A stretch of 64,000 bases of DNA, from assembly GCA_945860385.1 (NCBI GenBank), contig CAMAQD010000014.1, positions 41,755 through 105,754 on the forward strand. The letters are read 5' to 3'. The stretch comes from Flavobacterium psychrophilum. GTDB taxonomy: Bacteria; Bacteroidota; Bacteroidia; Flavobacteriales; Flavobacteriaceae. Of this stretch, positions 44,195-52,274 are shown in pieces. Made by a program: the position numbers and the translations under genes. Positions within the stretch are counted from its first letter, which is position 1. Each line of letters opens with the position of its first letter. The notes beneath the pieces were generated by a model that saw only the letters and a program-made list of their open reading frames with translations, did no database searches and was not told the DNA's origin.

Positions 44195-45955
44195 TTAATC
44201 TTGACTAGTAACTAAACGCATTCCATCAGAAATTAATTTAGAAAAATTTTTGTCTGATTTTAAGTTTATTAAATGGTCGTAAATTATTTTTTTTAGCGGA
44301 GAATTAAGATTATAAATTAATTCGTAAATCTCTAGCGGTACAAGCCAATCTTTGGTGTAAGTGCTTTTTAAATCCTCAATTATTATGGATAGTAATTCAA
44401 AATCTACTTTCTTATTTTCTCGCATGTTTCTCACTTCCTGATAGTGTTTATGCAAGTTTAACTCTGCTTCTGAATATTTAATTTTATGGGTTTTAATTGT
44501 GGAAACTTGGTATAGATCTTTGAACGATTGCACATCGGCAGGACCTGCATAAGCTGAAATAATTTCTTTTCCAATGGCCATATCGTAAATGCCCCATTCT
44601 GGTTTAAACAGAATTTCTTCGTTATATGTTACAGTACAATCCTGGAAAGATATCAGCATTATTTTGCCTCTCAAGTCTCGTTTGCCAGTAATAATATGGC
44701 CTTCAACTTTTACTCCGCCTTCAAACAAAAGGCTGGTTCGTTTTCCTTCATAAATCCCATAAATTTCCAAATCACGGGGCGACATGTCTTCAATTGCCAA
44801 ATTAATTCCTTCTAATTTTCCAATGGGACTTCCAAATCCTGCGGCATGATAATTTGTTCTGTGTCCTATCAATTCTTTGTCTCTTGAAGCTAATGCGCTT
44901 TCTCCGACAGTTTGAAGATAAATAGCTTTACCTTCATTACGGATGACATTTGAAAATAGTCCTGAAATTTGAATTCCAGTACTCAGCTCAATCGTGCCTA
45001 TATTTTTTGATTGTATCAGTTTTTCAACTCCAGAAAGACCTCCTGTTCTCAATGCCATTTTATTGGCAAATTTTTCTAAAACATAACTTAAATAAGCAAA
45101 ATCTGGTGTAACAAAAAGTTGCGGTTGCTGCCGCGTAATATCAAAATTTACAGTTGCGGCATCTATGGTAAAAGGTATTTTTTTTACAGCATCTTTCAAG
45201 CATAATTCACTTTCGCCAATGGAAGATAATAATCCTGCCCCATAAATTTTCGGATTAGTTATTTCTCCAATTAGTCCATATTCAACCGTCCACCAATGCA
45301 GATTTCTGATTTGGGCCATTTCTGATAATTCTCCCATATTGTTTTGGATGTCATTCAAAACTTTTAGGGCTTTCTCTATTTCAATTTTTTCGGTATTTGG
45401 ATCCTCTTTTAAAATGGATACTTTTCTAACGGCTTCGTATATTTCATAATCTTTGGAAGAAGAGATTGCTTTGCTGCCAATTTCTCCAAATCGTCTTAAA
45501 TATTCTGCATATTCTGGATTTGCAATAATAGGAGCGTGGCCCGCCGATTCGTGAATAATATCTGGAGCTGGTGTGTAAGTAATGTGATCTATGGTGCGGA
45601 TGTCGGATGCGATTACCAAAACATTATAGGCTTGAAACTCCATAAAAGCATTTGGAGGTATAAAACCATCTACTGAAACTGCTGCCCAACCAATGTCTTT
45701 GAGGATTCTATTCATTCCTTCCATTTCTGGAATTTTGTCGATAAAAATACCTGTTTTGGCAATTCCTTCGAGATAATAACTATGTGCCACTGTTGGTAAA
45801 TAGTTGGTATTTAAGCGCATCACATAACGCCAAACGGCTTGGTTCTGGGCGGTATACTGCTCGTAAGGTTGTTTTACAATAAACTTGTGTAAGTGCTTAG
45901 GCAACCTTTTTGTTACCGTATTCCAATTTAATTCTTGACTTTCACTTGTTTCCAT
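44195..45955 (-). CDS. Biopterin-dependent aromatic amino-acid hydroxylase (phenylalanine 4-monooxygenase type)
   Basis: The N-terminal catalytic domain (about 30-320) hydroxylates phenylalanine to tyrosine using tetrahydrobiopterin and non-haem iron. The 2-His-1-carboxylate triad is H135 and H140 (DIIHESAGHAP) plus E226 in WTVEYGLIG. At 586 residues it is about twice the length of the proteobacterial enzyme (~265-290); the C-terminal ~260 residues are of a kind seen in Bacteroidetes homologs and have no function I can assign. It lies inside the homogentisate operon, 17 nt from hppD, so phenylalanine is the likely substrate; tyrosine or tryptophan hydroxylase activity would not fit the operon. 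Confidence 0.93.
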   Translation of the reverse strand: METSESQELNWNTVTKRLPKHLHKFIVKQPYEQYTAQNQAVWRYVMRLNTNYLPTVAHSYYLEGIAKTGIFIDKIPEMEGMNRILKDIGWAAVSVDGFIPPNAFMEFQAYNVLVIASDIRTIDHITYTPAPDIIHESAGHAPIIANPEYAEYLRRFGEIGSKAISSSKDYEIYEAVRKVSILKEDPNTEKIEIEKALKVLNDIQNNMGELSEMAQIRNLHWWTVEYGLIGEITNPKIYGAGLLSSIGESELCLKDAVKKIPFTIDAATVNFDITRQQPQLFVTPDFAYLSYVLEKFANKMALRTGGLSGVEKLIQSKNIGTIELSTGIQISGLFSNVIRNEGKAIYLQTVGESALASRDKELIGHRTNYHAAGFGSPIGKLEGINLAIEDMSPRDLEIYGIYEGKRTSLLFEGGVKVEGHIITGKRDLRGKIMLISFQDCTVTYNEEILFKPEWGIYDMAIGKEIISAYAGPADVQSFKDLYQVSTIKTHKIKYSEAELNLHKHYQEVRNMRENKKVDFELLSIIIEDLKSTYTKDWLVPLEIYELIYNLNSPLKKIIYDHLINLKSDKNFSKLISDGMRLVTSQD

Positions 45956-45972
45956 TTTTGCCTTTATGAGAA

Positions 45973-47133
45973 TTATAATGTACCTCTATTTTGTTGTTCT
46001 CTTTCAATTGCTTCAAATAATGATTTGAAATTTCCTACGCCAAATGATTGTGCGCCTTTTCTTTGTATAACTTCAAAAAACATCGTGGGGCGATCGACTA
46101 TTGGTTTAGTAAATAATTGCAATAAATATCCTTCCTCATCACGATCAATCAATATTCCGTGTTCTTTTAATGTTTCAACATTTTCATCAATGGCTCCAAC
46201 GCGTTCGAGTAAATCATCATAGTATTCGTCTGGAACATATAAAAATTCGACTCCTCGATCTCTCATTGCAGCAACGGTTTCCACAATATTATCAGTGGCT
46301 ACGGCTATGTGTTGAACTCCTGCACCTCCGTAAAAATCTAGATATTCTTCAATCTGCGATTTTTTTTTGCCTTTGGCCGGTTCATTTATAGGGAACTTAA
46401 TTCTACCATTTCCATTACTCATGACCTTGCTCATCAAGGCGGTATATTCCGTAGAAATGTCGTCGTCTGTAAAAGAAATAATTTGGGCAAATCCCATGGT
46501 CTCTGCATAAAATTTACACCAAGTATTCATTTCGCCCCAGCCAACATTCCCAACCATGTGGTCTATAAATTTTAGCCCGATTGGTTTCGGATTGTAATGA
46601 GATTCCCATTTTTTATAACCGGGTAAGAACAGTCCATTGTAATTTTTTCGTTCTACAAAAATATGTACCGTTTCTCCATAAGTGTAAATTCCTGATCGAA
46701 TTACATATCCATTTCCATCAGCTTCTTTTGTAGGCTCCATAAATGGTTTTGCTCCTCTTTTGGTGGTTTCTTCAAAAGCTTTTGTGGCATCATCAACCCA
46801 TAATGCTATGACTTTCACACCGTCGCCATGCGTATTGATATGCTCATTAATGATCCCATCTTTTCCTAATGGCGTTGTTAAAACAAGTATTATTTTATCT
46901 TGTTTCAATACATAAGAAACACGGTCTTTAAGTCCTGTCTCTAAGCCGGCATAGGCGTGGGATTGAAATCCAAAAGCAGTTTTGTAAAAGTGAGCGCTTT
47001 GCTTTGCGTTGCCTACATATAACTCCACATAATCCGTACCTAATAAAGGAAGAAAGTCTTCAGCGTCTGAAAATAGTTTTTTGAGTCCGTACTCTGTGTT
47101 TTGTAAATCTTTTAAATTTTTAATATCTCCCAT
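45973..47133 (-). CDS. hppD: 4-Hydroxyphenylpyruvate dioxygenase
   Basis: A 386-residue two-VOC-domain dioxygenase that turns 4-hydroxyphenylpyruvate into homogentisate. The second domain has LKFIDHMVGNVGWGEMNTWC (first Fe-ligand His), GGAGVQHIAVATDNIVE (second His) and EEGYLLQLFTKP (carboxylate ligand). The C-terminal FFEVIQRKGAQSFGVGNFKS with a GxGNF motif is diagnostic and closes the active site. It lies 18 nt from hmgA on one side and 17 nt from the hydroxylase on the other, consistent with one operon. Confidence 0.96.
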   Translation of the reverse strand: MGDIKNLKDLQNTEYGLKKLFSDAEDFLPLLGTDYVELYVGNAKQSAHFYKTAFGFQSHAYAGLETGLKDRVSYVLKQDKIILVLTTPLGKDGIINEHINTHGDGVKVIALWVDDATKAFEETTKRGAKPFMEPTKEADGNGYVIRSGIYTYGETVHIFVERKNYNGLFLPGYKKWESHYNPKPIGLKFIDHMVGNVGWGEMNTWCKFYAETMGFAQIISFTDDDISTEYTALMSKVMSNGNGRIKFPINEPAKGKKKSQIEEYLDFYGGAGVQHIAVATDNIVETVAAMRDRGVEFLYVPDEYYDDLLERVGAIDENVETLKEHGILIDRDEEGYLLQLFTKPIVDRPTMFFEVIQRKGAQSFGVGNFKSLFEAIEREQQNRGTL

Positions 47134-47151
47134 AGCCTTAGTTTTAATTCT

Positions 47152-48318
47152 TTAATTATTCGTATCAAGCCAAGATTGGTAATAAGTTTCATCGGCAATT
47201 TTCATTGCTTCTTCTGTAACCATCAATGGTTTAAACGTATCTACCATTACGGCTAATTCCAGTGTTTCCTTTTTGCCAATACTTTTTTCCATAGTTCCTG
47301 GGTGTGGTCCGTGAGGTATTCCGGCAGGATGCAACGTTATTTGGCCTTTATCTACATTATTTCTACTCATAAAATCACCATCGACATAATACAAAAGTTC
47401 ATCTGAATCTATATTGCTATGATGGTAGGGCGCTGGAATAGCATTTGGATGATAATCGTACAGCCTTGGCACAAAAGAACAAATTACAAAAGCATTTGTT
47501 TCAAAAGTTTGATGTACAGGAGGTGGTTGATGAATCCTTCCTGTTATTGGTTCAAAATCATGAATTGAGAATTTATAAGGAAAATTATAACCATCCCAGC
47601 CAACCACACTAAAAGGATGTGCTGCATAAATATATTCGTGAATAGTATCTTGTTTTTTCACTTTGATTGTAAAATCGCCTTTTTCATTATAAGTTTCCAG
47701 TTCGGATGGTGCGTGCATATCGCGCTCGCAGTAGGGTGCGTGTTCTAGAAGCTGTCCAAACCAGTTGCGGTATCTTTTTGGGGTATATACTGGGCTTTTA
47801 GATTCCACAATAAAGAGTCTATTGTCCTCTTTGTCAAAATCTATCTGATAAATAATTCCTCGTGGAATGACGAGATAATCTCCATATTTAAAATCTATAT
47901 TTCCCAATTGAGTTCTTAATTTACCACTGCCGTGATGAATAAAAATAACTTCGTCTGAATCGGTATTTTTATAAAAATAATCCCTCAAAGATTTTTTTGG
48001 AGCTGCTAAGACAATGTAGCAATCGCTATTGGCTAAGATAATTTTTCTGCTTTCTAAAAAGTCATCAACAGGTGGAATATTAAATCCCTTGAGGCTTAAA
48101 GATTTCATATTTTTCTCCACTGCAATTATTGGAGAAACGTCATAAGATTTTACTATCTCCTTTACCTGAGTTGGTCGTTGCGTATGATATAATAAGGATG
48201 ACATTCCGTCAAAGCCAACCGTGCCAAAAAGTTCTTCATAATAGAAATCACCTTTTTCACTTTTAAAAATAGTATGTTTTTTTACAGGGACATTCCCTAG
48301 TTTGTGATAAAATGGCAT
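47152..48318 (-). CDS. hmgA: Homogentisate 1,2-dioxygenase
   Basis: A 388-residue cupin enzyme opening the ring of homogentisate to maleylacetoacetate. MPFYHKLGNVPVKKHTIFKS is the N-terminal HGO segment; the C-terminal iron-binding core reads PPPVHQTFETNAFVICSFVP, PYHHSNIDSDELLYYVDGDF and PAGIPHGPHPG, giving the expected two His and Glu ligands. It is some 45-50 residues shorter than human and Pseudomonas enzymes, as seen in the Bacteroidetes form. The gene follows the amino-acid dehydrogenase by 43 nt. Confidence 0.95.
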   Translation of the reverse strand: MPFYHKLGNVPVKKHTIFKSEKGDFYYEELFGTVGFDGMSSLLYHTQRPTQVKEIVKSYDVSPIIAVEKNMKSLSLKGFNIPPVDDFLESRKIILANSDCYIVLAAPKKSLRDYFYKNTDSDEVIFIHHGSGKLRTQLGNIDFKYGDYLVIPRGIIYQIDFDKEDNRLFIVESKSPVYTPKRYRNWFGQLLEHAPYCERDMHAPSELETYNEKGDFTIKVKKQDTIHEYIYAAHPFSVVGWDGYNFPYKFSIHDFEPITGRIHQPPPVHQTFETNAFVICSFVPRLYDYHPNAIPAPYHHSNIDSDELLYYVDGDFMSRNNVDKGQITLHPAGIPHGPHPGTMEKSIGKKETLELAVMVDTFKPLMVTEEAMKIADETYYQSWLDTNN

Positions 48319-48361
48319 AATTTTTTTATTAGAATTAAAATTCGTATTTAACTTTTCGTCC

Positions 48362-49588
48362 TTATTTTTGCAATTTTTGTATAGCCAAATTTAGAGAATT
48401 TTCAGTTAGATTAAGACCATTTGGACATAATTCAAAAGTTTTTAGAAGCGCGTTTTTAATGATATCAGAAGTATCTTCAAATAGTAATTCATCTGTTATT
48501 TCGCCTTCATTTTCCATCAAATAGGCAAAAACTCGAGCCATTCCACAATTGGCTATAAAATCAGGAAGAACAGCTATTTTGCTATCTATTTCGGATAGAA
48601 TAGGTCCCATAAAAATTTCTTTGTCATTAAAAGGCACATTGGCTCCGCAACTAACCACTTCTAATCCGTTTTGAATCAAAGTATCCATTTGTGATTTTTC
48701 GACCATTCTTGATCCAGCTGCAGGTATGAAAATTTCAGCGCCAATAGACCAGCTTTTTTGCATCACTTCGTCAAAGGAAAGAAATGACAATTCCGATTCT
48801 AAATTAGCTTTTTTTGATAACAAATGTTGTATTTCATCCAAATTAAATCCTATTGTATTAATAAATCCTCCATTGTGATTGATAATTCCAACAATTTTTA
48901 CACCATATTTTGCCAGATAAAAACCTGCAGCGGCACCTACATTTCCCCAGCCTTGTATTACAGCTCTTTTTCCTTCAATATTGCCGCCCCAAATAGCATA
49001 AAAATGCTTAATCGCCTCAACAACACCATATCCAGTAATTAAATCTGCAACTTTGTAAGTGGCAATTCCAGACGGGGTATATTTTTTGTCAGTAACAATT
49101 TTGGAAACTCCGTATTGCAATCGTTCTATTTTCTTTTGATTTTGTCCTCTTTCAATATTGAAAAAACCATTTACAACACCTTCTTGGGGATGTGCCAATC
49201 CAAAACTTTTTGTTATAGGAATAACTTCGTGTAATTCATCTACATTCAAATCACCGCCAGTTCCATAATAATTTTTTAGCAACGGCAAAACAGCTTTAAA
49301 CCATCTTTTTAAAACGCCAGACTTTCTTGGGTCTTGCGGATCAAAATTAATACCCGATTTTGCTCCTCCGATTTGAGGACCAGAAACCGTAAATTTTATC
49401 TCCATAGTTTTCGCTAAGGAAACCACTTCGTCTCGATTTAATCCTTTTCGCATTCTGGTGCCACCCCCAGCAGCGCCGCCTCTCAACGAATTGATAACCA
49501 CCCAGCCTTTAGCTTCAGTCTCTTTGTCATTCCATTCAAAGACAATCTCTGGTAAACTGTGTTCAAAAATTTCAATTAATTTGGACAT
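48362..49588 (-). CDS. Glu/Leu/Phe/Val dehydrogenase family amino-acid dehydrogenase
   Basis: This NAD(P)-dependent oxidative deaminase has 408 residues. GGAAGGGTRMRKG (substrate loop), QIGGAKSGINFDP with the catalytic Lys, and YYGTGGDLNVDE lie in the first domain; VIQGWGNVGAAAGFYLAKYG is the Rossmann motif. It is first in the operon that degrades phenylalanine and tyrosine, and no aminotransferase is present there. That suggests it produces phenylpyruvate or 4-hydroxyphenylpyruvate directly; leucine or glutamate activity cannot be excluded. A -7-like TATGTTTG lies on its strand at 49612-49619. Confidence 0.88.
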   Translation of the reverse strand: MSKLIEIFEHSLPEIVFEWNDKETEAKGWVVINSLRGGAAGGGTRMRKGLNRDEVVSLAKTMEIKFTVSGPQIGGAKSGINFDPQDPRKSGVLKRWFKAVLPLLKNYYGTGGDLNVDELHEVIPITKSFGLAHPQEGVVNGFFNIERGQNQKKIERLQYGVSKIVTDKKYTPSGIATYKVADLITGYGVVEAIKHFYAIWGGNIEGKRAVIQGWGNVGAAAGFYLAKYGVKIVGIINHNGGFINTIGFNLDEIQHLLSKKANLESELSFLSFDEVMQKSWSIGAEIFIPAAGSRMVEKSQMDTLIQNGLEVVSCGANVPFNDKEIFMGPILSEIDSKIAVLPDFIANCGMARVFAYLMENEGEITDELLFEDTSDIIKNALLKTFELCPNGLNLTENSLNLAIQKLQK

Positions 49589-49699
49589 TCTTTTTTGTTT
49601 TTAGTAACAAACAAACATATATCGAAATATCAAATCTTGAACATAATGCTATAAATATTCTTCATATACAGTATTTTAATCTTTATAATTACTATATAA

Positions 49700-49714
49700 T
49701 AGAATATTATTCTA
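49700..49714. promoter_or_regulatory. Lrp/AsnC operator candidate, exact match to the Lrp consensus
   Basis: TAGAATATTATTCTA lies between the divergent amino-acid dehydrogenase and lrp genes. Its arms TAGAAT/ATTCTA are perfect inverted repeats and all 15 positions fit the E. coli Lrp consensus YAGHAWATTWTDCTR. It overlaps the expected -33 region of the lrp promoter and is 112 nt from the dehydrogenase start, so it could control both directions. Confidence 0.65.
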
Positions 49715-49725
49715 AAATACTTTTA

Positions 49726-49733
49726 TAAATTTG
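49726..49733 (+). promoter_or_regulatory. -7 promoter element (TAAATTTG) of the Lrp-family gene
   Basis: TAAATTTG fits TAnnTTTG and lies 25 nt before the start codon. The -33 region is covered by the putative Lrp box and contains no TTG, so activation or autorepression is possible. Confidence 0.5.
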
Positions 49734-49758
49734 CAGAAAACAAATATTTTTTCTCAAA

Positions 49759-50226
49759 ATGAATACAAAATTAGACCCTATTGATCTTCAAATTCTTGAT
49801 TTGTTGCAAGAAGATAGCCGCATCACTATAAAAAGAATGTCAGAAATTTTGAAGCTTTCAGCAACACCAGTTTTTGAAAGAATAAAAAAATTAGAAAAAA
49901 ACGGTTATATCAAGAAATATGTTGCCTTACTAAATGAACGTAAGCTTGGTTTGAAACAAGTAATATTTATCAATCTAACTTTGAAAGAACATACCAGAAG
50001 TTATTTGGAAAAATTTGTTAAAGAAGTAAAGGAATTTCCAGAAGTCATAGAATGTTATCGAATTACCGGAAATTTCGATTTTTTAATAAAAGTATTAGTA
50101 GAAGATATTGAAAGTTACGAAACTTTTATTTTGACAAAACTTTCATTGTTATCAAATCTTGGCAATGTACAAAGTCATATTGCTTTGTCTGAAGCTAAAA
50201 ACTCTACAAAAGTAAAATTAAAATAA
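49759..50226 (+). CDS. Lrp/AsnC family transcriptional regulator
   Basis: A 155-residue regulator. The N-terminal winged-helix (about 5-60) includes LDPIDLQILDLLQEDSRITI and the recognition helix ATPVFERIKKLEKNGYIKKY. The C-terminal RAM/ligand domain (about 65-145) has ECYRITGNFDFLIKVLVEDI, the typical sensing stretch. It is divergent from the aromatic amino-acid operon, and a consensus Lrp site lies in between, so it probably senses an amino acid and regulates that operon and itself. It is convergent with the following gene, whose stop is 2 nt away. Confidence 0.93.
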   Translation: MNTKLDPIDLQILDLLQEDSRITIKRMSEILKLSATPVFERIKKLEKNGYIKKYVALLNERKLGLKQVIFINLTLKEHTRSYLEKFVKEVKEFPEVIECYRITGNFDFLIKVLVEDIESYETFILTKLSLLSNLGNVQSHIALSEAKNSTKVKLK

Positions 50227-50228
50227 AA

Positions 50229-50837
50229 TTAAGCAATGTTTTCCAATCCACCCGGAAAAGGTCTGTAAGCATAATATTGTAACACTTCTTCTATTGCCAT
50301 TTTCAAAGCTTCATTTATGGGAAGTATAATTGTTGCTAATTTGTAATCTATCTGCGCCAATTGCATATAATAGTCGGTAAAAATCGGTACGTAAAGCCCC
50401 TTGCTGATGGCTTCTTCGGTGTTGTTGTAGTTTTCTCTTTGGTCGTCTTTAATGATTTTGCAGGTGGCTAATCTCAATTCGCCGTATTTGTCTCTATTTG
50501 CGGCATAGCCAAAAAGGCGGCATATTAATCCGCGATAGCGATAATTGCTGCAGCTTCCGTTATATTCTTCAATGAGTGCCAATGGTCGGTAAATATGGCA
50601 AGTTGAAATGGAGGAGTTGTCTAATTCTAATAAAACTTCTTCGGCCTGACCATTTAAAAATAAATGCAATGCCCAAGGTATAAATTCTAAAGGAGATGCA
50701 TCAATATCTGGTTTGGAACAGCATTTGCCACATCCAGTTAGACAATGCAAACTAGTTTCTGATTTGAAGACCGAGATTTCTTTTTCAAGCCGTTCAAATA
50801 ATTCTTCAACCAACCGAACTTTTTGTTCCATCGCCAT
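50229..50837 (-). CDS. YkgJ-family cysteine cluster protein
   Basis: A 202-residue protein with the zinc- or iron-chelating cysteine set of the UPF0153/YkgJ family: CLTGCGKCCSKPDIDASPLE, CHIYRP, CSNYRYRGLICRLFGYA and later CKII. Its function is unknown; members are thought to bind an Fe-S cluster or metal. The first two possible ATGs are 6 nt apart (50837 and 50831). Confidence 0.8.
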   Translation of the reverse strand: MAMEQKVRLVEELFERLEKEISVFKSETSLHCLTGCGKCCSKPDIDASPLEFIPWALHLFLNGQAEEVLLELDNSSISTCHIYRPLALIEEYNGSCSNYRYRGLICRLFGYAANRDKYGELRLATCKIIKDDQRENYNNTEEAISKGLYVPIFTDYYMQLAQIDYKLATIILPINEALKMAIEEVLQYYAYRPFPGGLENIA

Positions 50838-50900
50838 TTTTTTTGGTAAGGTAGGCTATTATAAATGGCTTAAAGAAGAATTAAGTTTTATCTCAATGAG

Positions 50901-51149
50901 TTACTTGGTTTTATTTTGTGTGAGAGTTTTAAATAGTCCAAAAGCAGAAACTATAGTCCAACAACCCTCCAAAATTATAAAGGGAATATATTTCATTAGC
51001 ACTGAGGCGAGGCAGGCTAATCCTGCTCCAAAGAAATTCATTTGCAAATAGAGCAAACTATTTTTCCCAATTTTGTCCGTTAAATTAAGGAAATATGCAA
51101 TCAATAAAATGGTTACTCCGATAAATCCAATACCATCTGTATTTGTCAT
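50901..51149 (-). CDS. CBU_0592-like small membrane protein
   Basis: An 82-residue protein with three hydrophobic segments: GFIGVTILLIAYFLNL, LQMNFFGAGLACLASVLMKY and IPFIILEGCWTIVSAFGLF. The GxxxxLxAYxxxL and EGxWxxVSxxGL pattern is that of the CBU_0592 family. The function is unknown. It lies 63 nt upstream of the YkgJ-family gene on the same strand. Confidence 0.7.
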   Translation of the reverse strand: MTNTDGIGFIGVTILLIAYFLNLTDKIGKNSLLYLQMNFFGAGLACLASVLMKYIPFIILEGCWTIVSAFGLFKTLTQNKTK

Positions 51150-51261
51150 TTTTTATTTATTTAAATCAATTATAAAAGGTAAAATATCGTTGTAATTTAT
51201 ATAATCTAACTCCTATTTTTGTAAGTAATTCTATTTATTTTCGATATAAATTTTTGTTTTT

Positions 51262-51293
51262 TTTGCAGGGACCAATATATTTTTATACTTTTG
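51262..51293 (+). promoter_or_regulatory. Promoter of the MerR/CarH-like regulator (TTTG-N20-TACTTTTG)
   Basis: TTTG (51262-51265) and TACTTTTG (51286-51293) are separated by 20 nt, fitting the -33/-7 consensus. The start codon is 18 nt further on. Confidence 0.7.
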
Positions 51294-51311
51294 TTTAATA
51301 AATAAAATAAA

Positions 51312-52220
51312 ATGTTAAACAACGCGTACAACGTAAAGACTGTTTTTAGTATAAAAGATCTTGAAAACTTATCAGGAATTAAAGCTCATACAATCAGAAT
51401 TTGGGAAAAAAGGTATAATGTTCTGCAACCAATGCGTTCTGATACCAATATCCGGAACTATGATTTGCAGAGTTTACAAAAATTGCTAAATGTTGTTTTG
51501 TTGAACGATTATGGATACAAAATATCAAGAATTGCAGAGCATTCTGCAGAAAAAATAGAACTTCTTGTTAGAGAAATTATATCTGAAAAAAGCACAAAAA
51601 ACCACGCTATAAATGCATTTAAGATGGCTATGATTAATTTCGATCAAGCTTTATTTTTAAATACCTACAATAGCTTGCTTTCTGAAAAAAGTTTTCGTGA
51701 TGTTTTTTATGAAGTAGTAATTCCCCTGATGCAGGAAATTGGTTTGTTATGGCAAGCCGGAACAGTTTCTCCTGCACAAGAGCACTTTATCACTTTTTTG
51801 ATAAAGCAAAAACTCTTTTTAAATATTGAAAAACTCCAAATTCTTGAACCAACAAGAACGGATAAAGTTTTTGTACTTTATCTTCCTGAAAATGAAATTC
51901 ACGAACTTGGATTAATGTATTTGAATTATGAGATTTTACTCAATGGTTACAAAACAATTTATTTGGGCGAAAGTGTGCCTGTCGACAGTTTGATGGATAT
52001 GAAAAAATATTTCGATAATATTGTCTATGTTTCTTATTTAACGGTTGAGCCAACTAAAGACGCAGTAAATGATTATATGAATGAACTTACCACCAAGATA
52101 ATTAATTCAAACTCGCAGGTTTGGTTGCTTGGTAGGATGGTAGAATTTATTGACACTAATGCCATTTCTGATAAAATTTCAATTTATCATTCTATTTCTG
52201 ATGCGGTTAAAGACTTATAA
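51312..52220 (+). CDS. MerR-type regulator with cobalamin-binding domain (CarH/LitR-like photoreceptor)
   Basis: The 302-residue protein has a MerR helix-turn-helix (about 12-80; VFSIKDLENLSGIKAHTIRI, WEKRY) and a methylcobalamin-type C-terminal part. W147-x9-E157-H158 (in LLWQAGTVSPAQEH) and E195-x-H197-xx-G200 (ENEIHELG) coincide with the CarH signatures whose histidines ligate adenosylcobalamin in the Thermus protein. CarH binds operators in the dark and releases on light-induced breaking of B12. It heads a carotenoid and photolyase cluster, so light-controlled expression is likely; that is inferred from motifs, not shown. The Rossmann strand (DKVFVLYLP) is intact. Confidence 0.88.
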   Translation: MLNNAYNVKTVFSIKDLENLSGIKAHTIRIWEKRYNVLQPMRSDTNIRNYDLQSLQKLLNVVLLNDYGYKISRIAEHSAEKIELLVREIISEKSTKNHAINAFKMAMINFDQALFLNTYNSLLSEKSFRDVFYEVVIPLMQEIGLLWQAGTVSPAQEHFITFLIKQKLFLNIEKLQILEPTRTDKVFVLYLPENEIHELGLMYLNYEILLNGYKTIYLGESVPVDSLMDMKKYFDNIVYVSYLTVEPTKDAVNDYMNELTTKIINSNSQVWLLGRMVEFIDTNAISDKISIYHSISDAVKDL

Positions 52221-52258
52221 TTTATTGTTAACAGCATTATTTTCGTTTAATTTCTAAA

Positions 52259-52266
52259 TACATTTG
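52259..52266 (+). promoter_or_regulatory. Possible -7 element (TACATTTG) of crtI
   Basis: TACATTTG fits TAnnTTTG but lies 8 nt before the crtI ATG and has no well-spaced -33 TTG. Use would give an almost leaderless transcript. Read-through from the regulator (54-nt gap) is the alternative. Confidence 0.35.
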
Positions 52267-52274
52267 CTAAACAA

